From positions 62,001 to 126,000 of the forward strand of contig DF239906.1 in assembly GCA_000507305.1 (NCBI GenBank): a stretch of 64,000 nucleotides of DNA, in the 5' to 3' direction. Below are positions 13,101 to 26,800 of this stretch, one piece after another. Within the stretch, counting starts at the first letter, position 1; the number at the start of each line of letters is the position of its first letter. This DNA is from Breviolum minutum Mf 1.05b.01. Its lineage: Eukaryota > Sar > Dinophyceae > Suessiales > Symbiodiniaceae. Under the pieces are notes generated by a model, which saw only the letters and a program-made list of their open reading frames with translations, made no database searches and was not told where the DNA came from. Made by a program: the position numbers and the translations under genes.

Positions 13101-16100
13101 TCATGGGTTGCTTACCACAAACACGTTGAAATCCAAAAAAAAAAACAATTTCAAGAACAGGTGACCCAAACGGTCAATCAAAATTCTTCACCCCTTTCCG
13201 CCAATTGTTGATGGGTGCTTCATGTTGGTGATTTAGTGGTTTACTTCTCTATAGGTCCGTTCCCATGATAGGACAGCAAACCACAACCTTTTTTTTACCA
13301 CTACTTTAACCGTGAATTGATGATTGTTTCATTCCATGACACTGACATACCTGATCCATACATATTGTGACTTGTATTGACTTGTTATAACAGAATAATC
13401 CAACTAGGGTCAACTGGGTTGTATACCCTGGAAAAATAACGGCTGGAACCCAAAAATGGAGGTCTGGAAGATGATGTTCCTGTTTGAATTGAGTGATTTT
13501 TAGGTTCCATGTAAATGTTCAGGGTTGTACCTTAAGTGGTCACAGTGTGAACCAGGTGGCTCGCAAGCAGAGATAGCTGCACTGTAGCAAATCACATCTG
13601 CCTTCCCCTCACGAGATGCTTCGAGTATGGCACGGATGGCACGGCAGATTTTTGGTACTTGCTAAATTGGGTAGGTTAGGGAAAATAACATGTATAGGTA
13701 AATACACCCACCATAGGTATAAATCCGGGAAAAAAAACAAAAATCAAAAAGAAAAAACATAATACAATATAGAACGATTATTACTATCACAACATTTCTT
13801 GCATCCATAGCAACGCTTTAAAGCACCAATAATTCCATCTTTACCTGCGTGGTGAGGTAAAGATAATTCCACTAACCTGAAAAAATGGCAACCTTTTGCT
13901 GGAAGGATTCTCTCACCAAACTTGAGGAAATAACACAAATATGGAACAAGACAACACGTCAATGAATAGATCACCCCCATATGATTCGAAGTGACCTTGG
14001 TATACACTAGTTGGAGTTTGCTGAACCATGGAAAGGGCCTTTTTACCAACCCAGAAAAACCCACAACGAATTGCCAGGGCTGTGTTTCAAAAGTTGATCA
14101 AGTTCAATGTCAACCACGTGCTTATGTTTTGAAACTATGCTTCTTTGAAGACAAAATTGGAATTGAAGATACAAATGCAAAGTGGGCAGCTAAAAAAAAC
14201 AAAATTCCTTCAACACTTGACACTTGATGAACTTCGATCATGGGAGGATGAACCCCGATCGAAAAAAAACATCATGAATCAGGTAAAAAATTGACTATCA
14301 GGTTCCCCTGAGGTTCGAGTGTTTTTCATCACTCCTATGTGCAGGGCCTATACAATACATATCATCCACCGTCTGCTAGTATGGTTTGAGCAGTGGATGG
14401 TTCTTCGGCACCCCTTGCACCCCCCAAACATTACTTCACGTTCGGCATCCCCAAACCGCTTGCGGATCGTCTTCCAGCCACCCTTCTTCAGGTCAGGTGC
14501 TAGGCCGCTGGTTGTTTCAGCAAGAGTATCTTCCATCATTCAATTTGACACCCCAACTGGAAGTTTCAGGATGCCTTGCTCCCCACATTCCCTAAGTCAA
14601 CCAAAAATTCCAACACGGGATTCAAAAAAATCATGCCTTCGTGGCGGACAGGAAGTGTAGTGCCAACTGCCAGTTACCACCTTTTTCACAAGCAGAGATC
14701 GCAGCGCTCCAGCCTGAACTTAGCGATTTTGTGCATGGAGAAGGATGCATATTAATTTCTAGTTGGTGGTTTCAACCCCTTTGAAAAATATTAGTCAAAT
14801 TGGGAATCTTCCCCAGGTAGGGGTGAAAATAAACAATCTTTGAAACCACCAACCGGATTTTGTTGCTTGCATGCTAAGTTCAAGCGCATGTTGCCAGCCG
14901 TAGTTACACCCTATATTTTTTTTCTTTGCCAAAGATTCTTTGGTGCCAGAAAATTTACAGTAGATAGTGCATGAAATGTGAGGTAAACCCATGAAGACAC
15001 GGCAAGGTGGCCAATACTTTAGCTACAACCGCGGAGTGGACAGCTTCAAGACTGCTCAGGTGGCCCAGATTAAGCCTACCAAAAACAATACAACCTGTGA
15101 CTATAGGCCGTAAGCCATACAGGCCCTCGACTTGTGTGTTAAGCTTTCTTGAGATAACAAATAATCCGAGTACTAAACTTGTTATTATCATTAATTAATC
15201 TCTAGTCTGCCAAATAGCCACACAATGAATAATTCATAAATATAGCCTAATTGCTGGTTTCAACCCCTTTGAAAAATATGCTCGTCAAAATGGGAATCTT
15301 CCCCAAATTAGGAGCAAAAATCAAAAAATGTTTGAGTTGCCACCACCCAGAGATGGCCTTATCCGTGACACTCACGCACATCATTGAGAAAAAAAAGCCA
15401 AGAAACTGATGGTGTTGGGCGTGATCACCAACGACTGCATATCATGAAAAAGGCCTGGTGTTTTTCAGTGAGGCACGAAAACAATCCATTATATATACCT
15501 GTTGTTTCATAGGGATCCTTATAATGGCTTATTATAATCCCTATATAACTGGGTAGTATAATCCCCTATATACCCTAACCAACCAGGGTTTTTTTCATTG
15601 CTCAAGTGCATCAAAATACTCGACATCGAGATGCAAAAAACATGCAGCTTCCAATTGCAAGTGACTTGTACGCTTAAAAAACATCGGGTGCGTCATGCCT
15701 TCCCCTCCCAAAGAACAGTAACCATCATGATGATTGCATGTTTTAAACAGGGGGATCCTGGATCCAAACTTCACGAATTTCACCAAATTGCTGGGTTTTT
15801 CAAGCATACCCTTTTGGTCAAGGTCCAATCTCCAACGACTTTTCATCATCTAAAACCATGGCATGCCAACTGACACCTCATGAAATTCTAGCAAAAATCA
15901 AATCTACATCTATCAACTGGCTAGCCAACTTTCCTCCATCAACAATTGCCAGACATCTGCGAAAATATCCATGAAAATCACTCCAAAAAATCCCTTGTTA
16001 TTAAATCAAATGAATTCAAACCATGTTGTAGTTCCGGTCATTACTCCACTGAAAACTAACATATCCACTGAAAAAATGATGGTTGGAAGATGTATTTTCC

Positions 16101-19100
16101 TGTTGAAATAGTCCCTTTTTAGGGGACATGTTAGTTGTCGGGGATGTAAGAATAACAAGGGCCCCCCATTCATCAACGCATCTCCACCAAGCCGCTAAGA
16201 GCAACTTCCCATTCGCTACCTCGCTCACATGCACTGATAGCAGCACTAAAGCCTTGCGACTGGAAGATCAAACCCTTAATTTTTGCGGGGACATGTTTTT
16301 GTGTTTTATTTGATTTGGGGGGGGTACAGTAATCCTTCTTGTTCACCTTTTTTTTAGCCTATATCAACATCATCAACATATTTGTGAGAAATCGTTGAAC
16401 CCACAACTCACCCATCTTAGGTTACGCTGAACAAGGAACTGATCAATGATGGCTGCAAGGTTTCCACTTCAGCAGCAAGCAACAACTCCAAGGCCTCTGA
16501 AAGGGAGGACGACAAAAAAAACCATTTCGAAGGTGTGATTTTTTTCAAACGGGTGTTTCCAAGAATTTGCCAACATACCCCTGGAACATACCCCAGGCCC
16601 AGAACCAACAGTTTATGAAGGAATTCCTTTCATTTGGGGGTTGGGGGAGGCCTGGGGTATGCTCCAGGGGTATGTTGGGGTTCTCTTAGAGTGTTTTTGA
16701 GGTTGCGGACATATAAGATCATAAACCAATAATTATAGCGGAAATCTATCTGTCCGAATTTGAAAGTGAATATATATATATATATATAGTGGTTTAGATA
16801 TCACGCAAAGTCTTTCACCCCAGGATACCGTATCTAGAATTGATTTACTATAAACACTATTTTCCAATATCCTGAGACATTTCTGAAGAATCGAATCAAT
16901 AGGGCTTGTAAAGCCCACTGCCATCTCTGGCTAAGGCCAACTAATGCCATGCCAATGGTGGCGGGGTCCGGACCGCCAGGGGTAGATTGCTTGCTGTACG
17001 TACCCCCAACCCACCAAGGGGTTGCCAAATGGATGGCAAAGGGTGCCATCAAGCGAACGCTTTACTGTCAAACGCGCCTTGGAGGGTGCTGGTATGTTTA
17101 CCCTACCTGGTTCAAACAAAAGCTACATGTGTAAGTCAATGGCACAGCATGGCTTCATGATTAATAAAATCCTGGACCAACTAAAGGTAGTAGGTCAGCT
17201 GTTTATCTCATATGTATCCTAAATACTACTTATGCCGCGTTATGATGCATCCATTAGGTGATTTAATGATGTGAACGCGGAAAAACATCAAGATCATCAC
17301 CCGCCCATCGCCTCAGCCCAGTTGCTAGCTCGACCGCAAGCACTCAATGCAGCATTCATACCTGACAAACTGAGAAGTCGTTAAGGCAATGCAAAACCAC
17401 ATCCAAAACATCCAGTCACACCCCACAACCAAAAAAGGCATCTTACCCCAACTGTTTCAAAGCAAAAGTCTTTCAACTTGTCTTTGAAGAAAGCCTTATC
17501 AACAAGAAAGTCAACCAAGTGCTGATTCTTTTTATGTTTGGGAGCTGTGTTTTTTCCTTCCCTCAAGAGACACTTTGATACCCCAAATGATAAATGGAAG
17601 TCATTTGGTGGATCTCTAGTATTTAAAGAAACACCAACAATAAAACGGTGCCTTTTGGAAGGCAACAATGTTGGGATGTAAGGTCCATCATTTCAAATGT
17701 ATGAAATACCACAAATTGTGGTTAACTATGGCCCCAAAAGAAAAATGATGGACGAATTTTGGGCTCAGGGATAGATAGATTATATTTTAACTTTGCATGT
17801 ATGTTCTGCCAATGATACACCCTTCGAAAATGGAGCACGTGTCACTGTTTTCTATGTTTTCTCTCAACCAAGCCCCTCTGCTTGCAACCAGGTGTCTGAT
17901 TAATCCCACTTCGATGCCTGTGCAACAGTGAGATTGATTTTTTGAATGCAGTTTGACAGTTAACGACTTCCTGCTCGCATTCTGTGCATTCCTTCCTTTG
18001 AATGGCGTTTTAGTTTTTTTTTGGATGCAAACCCACTGAAACCAACATAGAACCTCCTCCCCATTAAAAAAAAACACGTTGTTAGTGCACAATGTGATTT
18101 CACAACGTTTTTTCCATTTACCATCCTATTCCGATATGACAGAATCATGCTTTCAGATTTCAATCCTCGCATTGTGTCAAACCTCGAGATGGCAACTCTC
18201 GTAGCAAGGCCAGTGCTTCTTCCCAAGCTTCTCCTTTTGCCAATGAACTCAAGGCAGTACCTTTGAAACTCCGCGGATGCTACTGTTGATGGAAGAAATC
18301 CCAAACAACCAGTTGATATGTGGTAAATATCCCCATTTGTTTAAAGGGTTTTGGTACATCCAAAAGGTGGTTGGGACTGGGATTTCTGAACCATCAACAG
18401 TATTTCCTGGAAATGGGAGCTGGAAATGTGTGGATTTTGATTGGAGACAAGAAGATTCTGTTGGACAAATTGTTCTTGTTGGAGATTTGTTATTTTCTTC
18501 AACTAATAATCAATTGGTGGTTCGTTGTGATCTTGTTGTTGGAGATGTGTTATGTTCTTCAACTAATGATAAATTGGCGGTTTGGGTTGGTGATTTGGGA
18601 TGGGATACCAGTCAAAAAGGCTGGCATCTGTTTTGGAATCCCCTAAAATTGAATTCATAGGCAAAAATACCTCTTGATGTTCCAAGCTCCATTGTCACAA
18701 ATCATTGATCGGGGAGTAATTTACCACTGCCCGAGAAAAAAAGGGGAAAACAAGCTGTTTCCATCAACCGGTGATCCCATCAAAAGGAATGCGACATGAA
18801 ATCCTGGTTGGCTAATATGGATTCACATGACGGGTGAGAATTTACAATACCTATAGCAATAGTAACCCATATCCAAACACGATCATTTTTCATGCCCAAA
18901 AGTCTAAGCCAACAAGCAACCACGAAGGCCAGGCAGTTTTTGTTTATTGAAACCAAAAAGTCGTAGTTGCAACGAAGGAACCAAAAGAAAACTGGTTGGG
19001 CTCAACTTGGTTCTCTGGCATCTTGGACAAAAGGATCCTCAGTTGGCAGCCAAAACACACATTTTTTGTATATCATGTTTTTCTATATCATTTAACCAGC

Positions 19101-20059
19101 AAAAAATTGAAAGGTTGCAAAAAAGAAACGGGAACCTAACCACTTCAGTTCTTCTTTTAAGAAACAGCTTCATAATACATCCATTGTCATCCAAAGATTT
19201 TTTTTGGTTGCACATATCAAGTCACCCATGTTTTGTTCAGAAAACGGTTCCAACCATTTTGACTTCCAACCTAACAGTTTGACTTTTGGTTTAACCATGG
19301 TAGGATCCAACTGTTCGGGGAAACTGAAGCTGTTCCACCCTGGTCCGTGGGTGCCTAAAACTGAAATCCTCAAATCAAAGGAGCTCCAAGTTCACGATCA
19401 ACAAATGACTGTTGTATATCTGGCGGGCATGATCCAATATGTGTATAGGTGTGTCTCACTAAGAATTAGAGACCCACCTTACACCCCTCAGTTAAAAAAA
19501 TGGTAGAAACAACCAAGCATTTGAAAGAACCCCTTCCATGTTCGTCGACCCAAAGGCCAAATCCAATCCAGCTGGATTTTCATCTGAGTGACATTGCAAT
19601 CTCCCAGCGACATCCTTTCTCACATGCACTCATTGCTGCGCTATAGCTGATAACATTGGGCCTTGACCCGGAAAAAAAACAATGGTTGGTTGATATGGAT
19701 TCCCAAACAGGGGAGGGCATGTAAAAATAAACTATACCTTGGTGGCAAGTTTGAACATTCAGTGGTCAGAGATAAATATGGGCATTTCCTATGTGCATCT
19801 GCGAGTTCATCATGCGTTGTGGTATCCAGAGGTAAAGTTTCATACTGTTGATGGAAGAAATCCCAAACAACCACCATTTGGATGTAAAAAACCTAGCAAA
19901 TAATGGGATATACTACGTATCAACTGGTGCAGGATTTCTTCCATCAAGAGTAGTTTCACTTCATCCCCCGAATACATAAACCAACTAATACCAAAGCATA
20001 TTAAACAATCTTATTCTTTGCTCACATAATCATGGATGTCACCCCATCAAGCAACCTGC

Positions 20060-20135
<76 letters not shown>

Positions 20136-23100
20136 CCTATAACCTACTCATTGATTCCAGCATGAACGGAAGAACCTATTAATTACTAAACAATCCACAA
20201 CTTATGAAAGCTCCATGTGTTTGGAAATTCCAGGTTCCAAGACACTCAAGGCTGCCTCGCTGCATGTAGTGCAACGTACTCAAAGCACGTTGCCATTGCG
20301 AACTGCTCCCGTAAGCACCTATAGCGTAGCAGGGCACAGGCCAGTCGCCCCAATTGCTGGTTCATGTTGGTGGTTGAGCTGCCTATTCTGAGTGCCTGAT
20401 ATGGGCATCATCCCAATAAGAATCCCTTTTCATGGGGAGTGTCCTAGAATAGAAAACCATCCACCTGAACCATTGGTTGACTGTAGCCCGCGGCACAAAA
20501 TTCACATCTCCATGAAAAAAAAACATTTTTTGACTATAGATCTTCTGACTTTCAACAAGGCTCTTCAAGGCTACCAATTTAACTACTTAGGACATCCAAG
20601 TGATTTCTAGTTGATCTATGTAAATAAATACCTGGAGGTACCTATCCAGCTAAAGTTTCGGAGGATTCCAACGCATCCAAGAGCTGCATCTCAGCATCTC
20701 CATGGATGGAACGGCGTAGCATGTTGGCTGGTCATGTGGGTTTTTCTGATTGAAGATTGGCAAGCATTTGGTGAGTCTCCCGGAATCATTGTTGCATGCA
20801 TGTGTTATTTTTTACAATCTACATTGGCATGAACACTTTTTTTTGTCCAATTTATATCTTAGTCATTTGTTGGTGTGTCCCCCCTTATTGTTTTGCATGT
20901 GCCAAATCTTCAATTGTAACATCTTCACCCGTATCCCACACGTACGGCAGGTGCAACACATAGGTCCGGTGAATCCGAAGGGTTAGTTAGCTCTGCGAGT
21001 CGTGATCTTCACCATTTCTTCGCTTCAAAAAAAGGGATAAATTCCATGGGGGGATTCCTATTTGGGTGGTTCCAAAAATTGTGGTACCCCAAAATGGATG
21101 GTTTATAATGGAAAACCCTATTAGAATGGATGATTTGGGGGTACCACTATTTTCGGAAACCCCCATTTTGATCCGAGACTCTTACATGAAACTTTTCTGC
21201 TTCGCAATGGTGGGGATGGTCCCATGGTCATGGTATATTCTACCAAGAAAGCATGGTTATATCTTACTTACCCACCCAGCGGAACCGGACACCTGCATTG
21301 AAGTACTTTTGACGGACAAACTTAGGAAGCTAAGCCAAGCATCTAATGGCAGCACTTTCAAGTACACCTCAAGGGAGGTGTAGGTGCTTTCTCAACCCAT
21401 CGGAGTCTCCCGCAAATTCAACCGGAACAAATGCTGTTTGTCAACTTTTTAAAAAGGGCATCACCACGTGGGACTCTTTTCTTGGTTCCTGTTATTGGGT
21501 CAACGAAACCATCAAGAAACATGAACAAAAAAAACAGACACAAACTAAGGACACCAAAATTTCACCTCGCAAATGGAGGGACATATTCCTTTCAGGTGGC
21601 AGTTGCAAAATCTGCCCCCAAGGTCTTCGGGGTGGAGATTAAAACCGTTGAAAAACGACTTAGTTGTTGTGTCTTCCTGTCCTCCCAACAGTAAGTGCTT
21701 CAAATATCTTAAATTGATGCTTCCACACGAGTTCCGAGACCTGAATCTTTTTTGCAAGCGTTTTCAAGGCGGTCCAAATTTGAAACTTTAAGAATAAACT
21801 GACATAGCTTCTCCGATCAATGGTAGTAGTAGTCACTGGGGTTTTCTTTGGGGAACCTCTCCAATTAAAGGTCGGTTGAATCCCGTTATGTGTTTTTGGA
21901 AACAACCATCAAACATTCCGAAAAGTGAAGGTCAGAAGACGAAGTACTTACCTTTTGAAACGATAATTTTCAGGTGTGTAAACTATATACCATTGAGTCC
22001 TATTTTTGGTTGCAAAAAAATACTTGCATTGCTGGTTGGTGGTTGCCACGACCCATTTGAAAAAAATATGATCGCCAAAATGGGTTCATCTTCCCCAAAT
22101 AGGGGTTAAACATGAAAAAAAATTGAAACCACCACTTAGATTGCTGAAACGAGACACTGTTGGGAGGGTGCATCAATCTGGCCCGCTCCAATTCTTCTGT
22201 CACCACACGCCATTGTTGCAACTTTCCCAGGTGCCTTAAAGACAGCGGAAGCTGTCAAACATAAGGTGCAATTCATATGAAAAAACATCACCCTATTTTC
22301 CAAGCTTCTTAGCCTATTCTTAAAAATTGAACCTATTTTCCAAGTTTTCTGGAAAATCCTATGTGAAAGTTCAATCAAAGATCTATGTCTTGGAAAAATC
22401 CCTGATGCTTTTATGATACTCAAGCCTGATTCTTGGCTGGGTGCGATCCCTAAAAGTCCGTTTTCCAGAAATACTGCGCTAAACTCAGTAGGAAACCAAC
22501 CAGATTCCTTGGGGAGAATGGGATCTGGAACCAGCCAAAGCAGCTGAAAAGGTGGCGCCTTCCAGCCATCAATCAATTTTCCAGGTGCTTTGGCTCTTTC
22601 TTTCAGGGGAAGGATTATTTTTTGACACATTTTGACCTGAAATGCCTGCTAGTGAGTCTACAATTCATGATCCACAATCAACAAAAAAACACTAGCAGCA
22701 ACTATTATCTATGTTGTTTGTTTAAACAGGTGGTCCTGTTCTTTTCACCAGGGTCTTAGTTTCAGCTGGCTCACACCCGGTGTGTGAAGGAAGCTCTTGG
22801 ATGCTTAGATTCGCAATCAGTTTCCAGCTGTTACCTTTGCCACGGCGACCTGTAGCACAAATGCCCCACGGCTTCCAGGAGGAATATCTATATCCCATAG
22901 GATTCATGTATGGTATATTTACCAACATTTGGTTGACTTTTATGGTAAATGTAGGTAAATATACCATATATGGATCCTATGGGTATACCTTCAAGGTTCT
23001 GATGTTCAACCCCTTCGTTAAGACCAAGTGACAAGATCTGTGCCGTGGTGATTGCCATCGGTATCAAGACTTCACTGGTCAACCAAATAGCTCAACGGAA

Positions 23101-23753
23101 GACAGGCATTTTGGTCCATGTGACCTGCTTGCAAAAAATTATACACATGGCGGAAATGCCATGGAAAAGACCCTCTGGTAACCTGACAGTGCCATGTAAA
23201 ATCATCCATTTTGATGGTATCTACCAGAAAAGATTGCGATGTTCCATAGCTTAGTTTACAGGAGTGTAATTGAACATTCCACGCCATTTAGAGTTTCCTC
23301 AAATTTTCATAGATTCACCAAGCGCATTCGGCTCTCAAGAACTTTCCGGGCTCCACATAATGCCAGAATGAAAGGTATCCTGTCGCTTCAATCTTGCAAA
23401 ATAATCAACATGAATAGCTACAAATCATCCCCGGGAATCCAAATAGCCCTTTCTTGCAAAGATTTGAGCCTTGGATGGGAAAACCAAACACCCAAAAAAG
23501 GGGTGATTGAGTTTACTATAGGTATGTAAACATGGGCATAGGTGTCTATCAAAATTATATAGATGCCCCTCTGAGTTCCGGGAAACTCTTGGATGTTTTG
23601 GCATTCCCCCAATCATTTTAAAGGAGACATCTGGAAAAAATGACAACCTGAATCAATCACCACAAGTTGCATCCACAAGAATCATCCACCGCTGTTATTG
23701 TCATTGTTCTCGTTGTTATTGTTACAGTGCTCGTTGTTGTTGTTGTTGTTGTG

Positions 23754-23822
<69 letters not shown>

Positions 23823-26800
23823 GGTGTTGTTACGTTATTCCTGCTTTTCTCCCGTTCTTCCAAAAAACCCTTGGCCGGATCCTGAAACGTATCGGCCGCA
23901 TCCGAGCCATCGGAATCCACGTCCTCTGCAGGTGGTGCGGTGAAGATTTGGCATAACCAATCTTCTGAAGCAAATCGAAAAATCTCAAGTCACAAAGTTT
24001 ACCATCAACGGTCACGTATGAAAGAAAGAAATACAAAAATTGCAAGTCATCATATGTTTCCCTTATAGTAAGTCCTTTAAAGGGAAGCATCATGCATTTA
24101 CAATTTTCAAAACAACACAAATCTTGTTTTTCACCAAGTACCACAAGGACCCATGCAACGATATCCGATATCCTCTAGATCCAAGAAGTCTGACAGGAAG
24201 ACATTCTTGTGATCTTTCGAGTCATCAGCGTCCTGTTTTTAGCACAAGATCTGCACATCTTCCCCATAGCATCCATGTACGGGCAATATACGTAGGCCCT
24301 AAAAACTAACCAAATGTAGGTAATATATACCATACATGGATGGTATGGGCTTGTGCACAGCTCGGGATAGTCAGATTCTCCAAAATTCTGATGAATCTTG
24401 TGAATGGACCTGGTGTAATATTGATATCTTATGATGATTCCTGATAAATTCAACTTGAATGTATGATGCTCAAGTCATTTTCGGTAACTTAGATGATTTC
24501 ATGGTAAACTATATATAGAATACCAAATATCAAATATCTATTAAACAAATTATACACGTCACATTTCAGGAACCTGACATGTTTGGTCATTGCGGATTCT
24601 TCAATCCTCAACTACCAGACGTTTTGGTCACTGAATTTTCCCAAGATGGAAGGGAAAAACGTTGGCAGGTTTCCTCTCAGTAGCCAAAAACCATCAATCT
24701 GATCATCAGCCCATTTCAACTACCCTCCCTGAAACTAACATAGAACCTGCTAGGAAGCCATTCCAAAACTAGTCTTCCAACCATCCATTTTCAGGTGCAA
24801 ACTATTAGTTTCAGGCAGGGTACCGGTTAATTGATGGTTTGGGGCCGGGTGCTGTGGGATTTGAATCGGGTACCGAAAAGTAAGAATCCCTTTCATAAGG
24901 GGAACCTAGGAATCCAAACCACTTGGCCCCAAACGAACAATTTATCATTAGGTGACCATTTTTTGCAAGTGGATAAAATAATGTGTGCAAGGTCTTTGAG
25001 GAAACTGTTTTTTTGCTTGACCATTTTTTTGGGGGAAGCCCCTTAAATCACCAACTCCAAACACAGTGAGTCACCTTATTGGAGGTTGTGTTGGTCACTC
25101 ATTCCTCGAATGGAACAACAAAGCACCCCCCACAAAACAAATCCGTTGAACCTAACAATGGAAGCTTGGTTCAAATGACCTTTCTTTTCAAAAAGGGGAT
25201 GACTTTCAAGGTCGATATTAGTTTCTGAGGAGTAAATTATAACATAATCCCAAAACATCTCATACAAAACACTCCACTGGCAAGTGGGTGTGAAAGTGTG
25301 GAATCACCTTACCACTTGTTTTTTTTTGGCATCATGCTGGTTCGGCATGAAATGCCATGGCCTGCCATGAAACATTTGGTGATTTTTCAAAAAAACTCGC
25401 TTTCCCAACAAGCGAACCTCCTCGTCATCGTCAGAGTCTTCATCCAATGCTTTGGAGCTTACATCGCGCAGTTGACTGGGTTGGAACAGCGGGGCGATTT
25501 TGGGCGTGCTGCATATATACTTCAAACGGGGGAAGCCCCGGATCAATAATTACCCAAACATATATAGACTCAATATAGATTCCCTTTCAACAAACAAAGA
25601 AGAGCCTATACTATAGCCTCTGAAACTGCTGCTCTTTAAAAAAATCTTGGCCCGATCCAACAGTTACCCTCTGGTAAACTAACATAGCGATGGATTATCC
25701 ACATTTTCAATAAGAAATACATCTTCAAAGGGTCCATTTTCCATGGCTATGTTAGTTTACCGGAGTGTATGTATTTTTAATGTTTGATGTTTGCATCTTT
25801 GTTTCGTTTCGAGAATTCATTCCTTTCGGCGCTATTCGGCTTTCGGCCCACCTGCAGCGCAAATTCTCGAACTCCAAGCCGGCCAGAATCGCTTGAAGCA
25901 ACCTATGGTTTCCAAGGTGGTGGAAGTTTTTCACCGAAAATCCAAACGGGTGAAAAAACAAAAAGGTGAAACAAAAAACATAGTATCATAGGGTTCATGG
26001 GAATGGTATATTTACATACCTGCAGTACATTCAAGTTGATTTTTACATGGTAAATGTGTGGTTATATCATATGTATAAATATATCACACATGGATCCTTT
26101 TTTGGACATGAATCGCTAGGTGATGGTAAAGAAACAACTCATCAAGGCAAAGATGTCAAGGGAATCAAACAAAAACATGGTAGGAATATGGCATATGGTC
26201 TGTTTGGGTGAGTGACAACGGTAGTCTTGAAACTAAAATCAAGATATATGGAAAACCCTAGTCCATCAGCCAAAAATGAAACCCTTTTCTATGGCTTCTG
26301 ATCCATATTGAATCTGCTGAGTCGTAAGTATCATCAGCTTCCAAATGTGAATCTCAAAATCTGAAATTTTGGAACGATACTCATCTATAAATTCATTCCG
26401 ATGCAATCCTATTTCATTATGAACAAATTCGATTCCCATTTCAAGGTAAGTTCAAAACCAAGCCCATCAAATATAGGGTATGCTCTTTGGGTGAATAAGA
26501 CTGTTTTAGGAAAAAAACAATTCCTTACTCCGACCCCTACCTTTTGTGGGAAATGGAGTGTCATGTCTCTCTGAAAAAATCACCCACATTAGAATGTCAT
26601 CTACCGCTATCCGAGGAGTATCCAAAATAGTGGTAGCCAAAGGACTATTGGGCAAAAAAACCTCAGTTGTGGGCAGTTTAAATCGTTACAGTATTTACTT
26701 GGAAAGAAAACCCAATGTTCTGGAGGTGCTTCCCGACCCAGTACCAGGCACCACCATGCTTACATTTCTAGTGGGACATCCCCAACCAAAATCCTTAACC

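Noticed and set aside
23657-23943. Poly-V, poly-L and poly-T ORFs
   Set aside because: Artefacts of the (TTG)n array, although the minus-strand one overlaps a true exon at 23869-23923.
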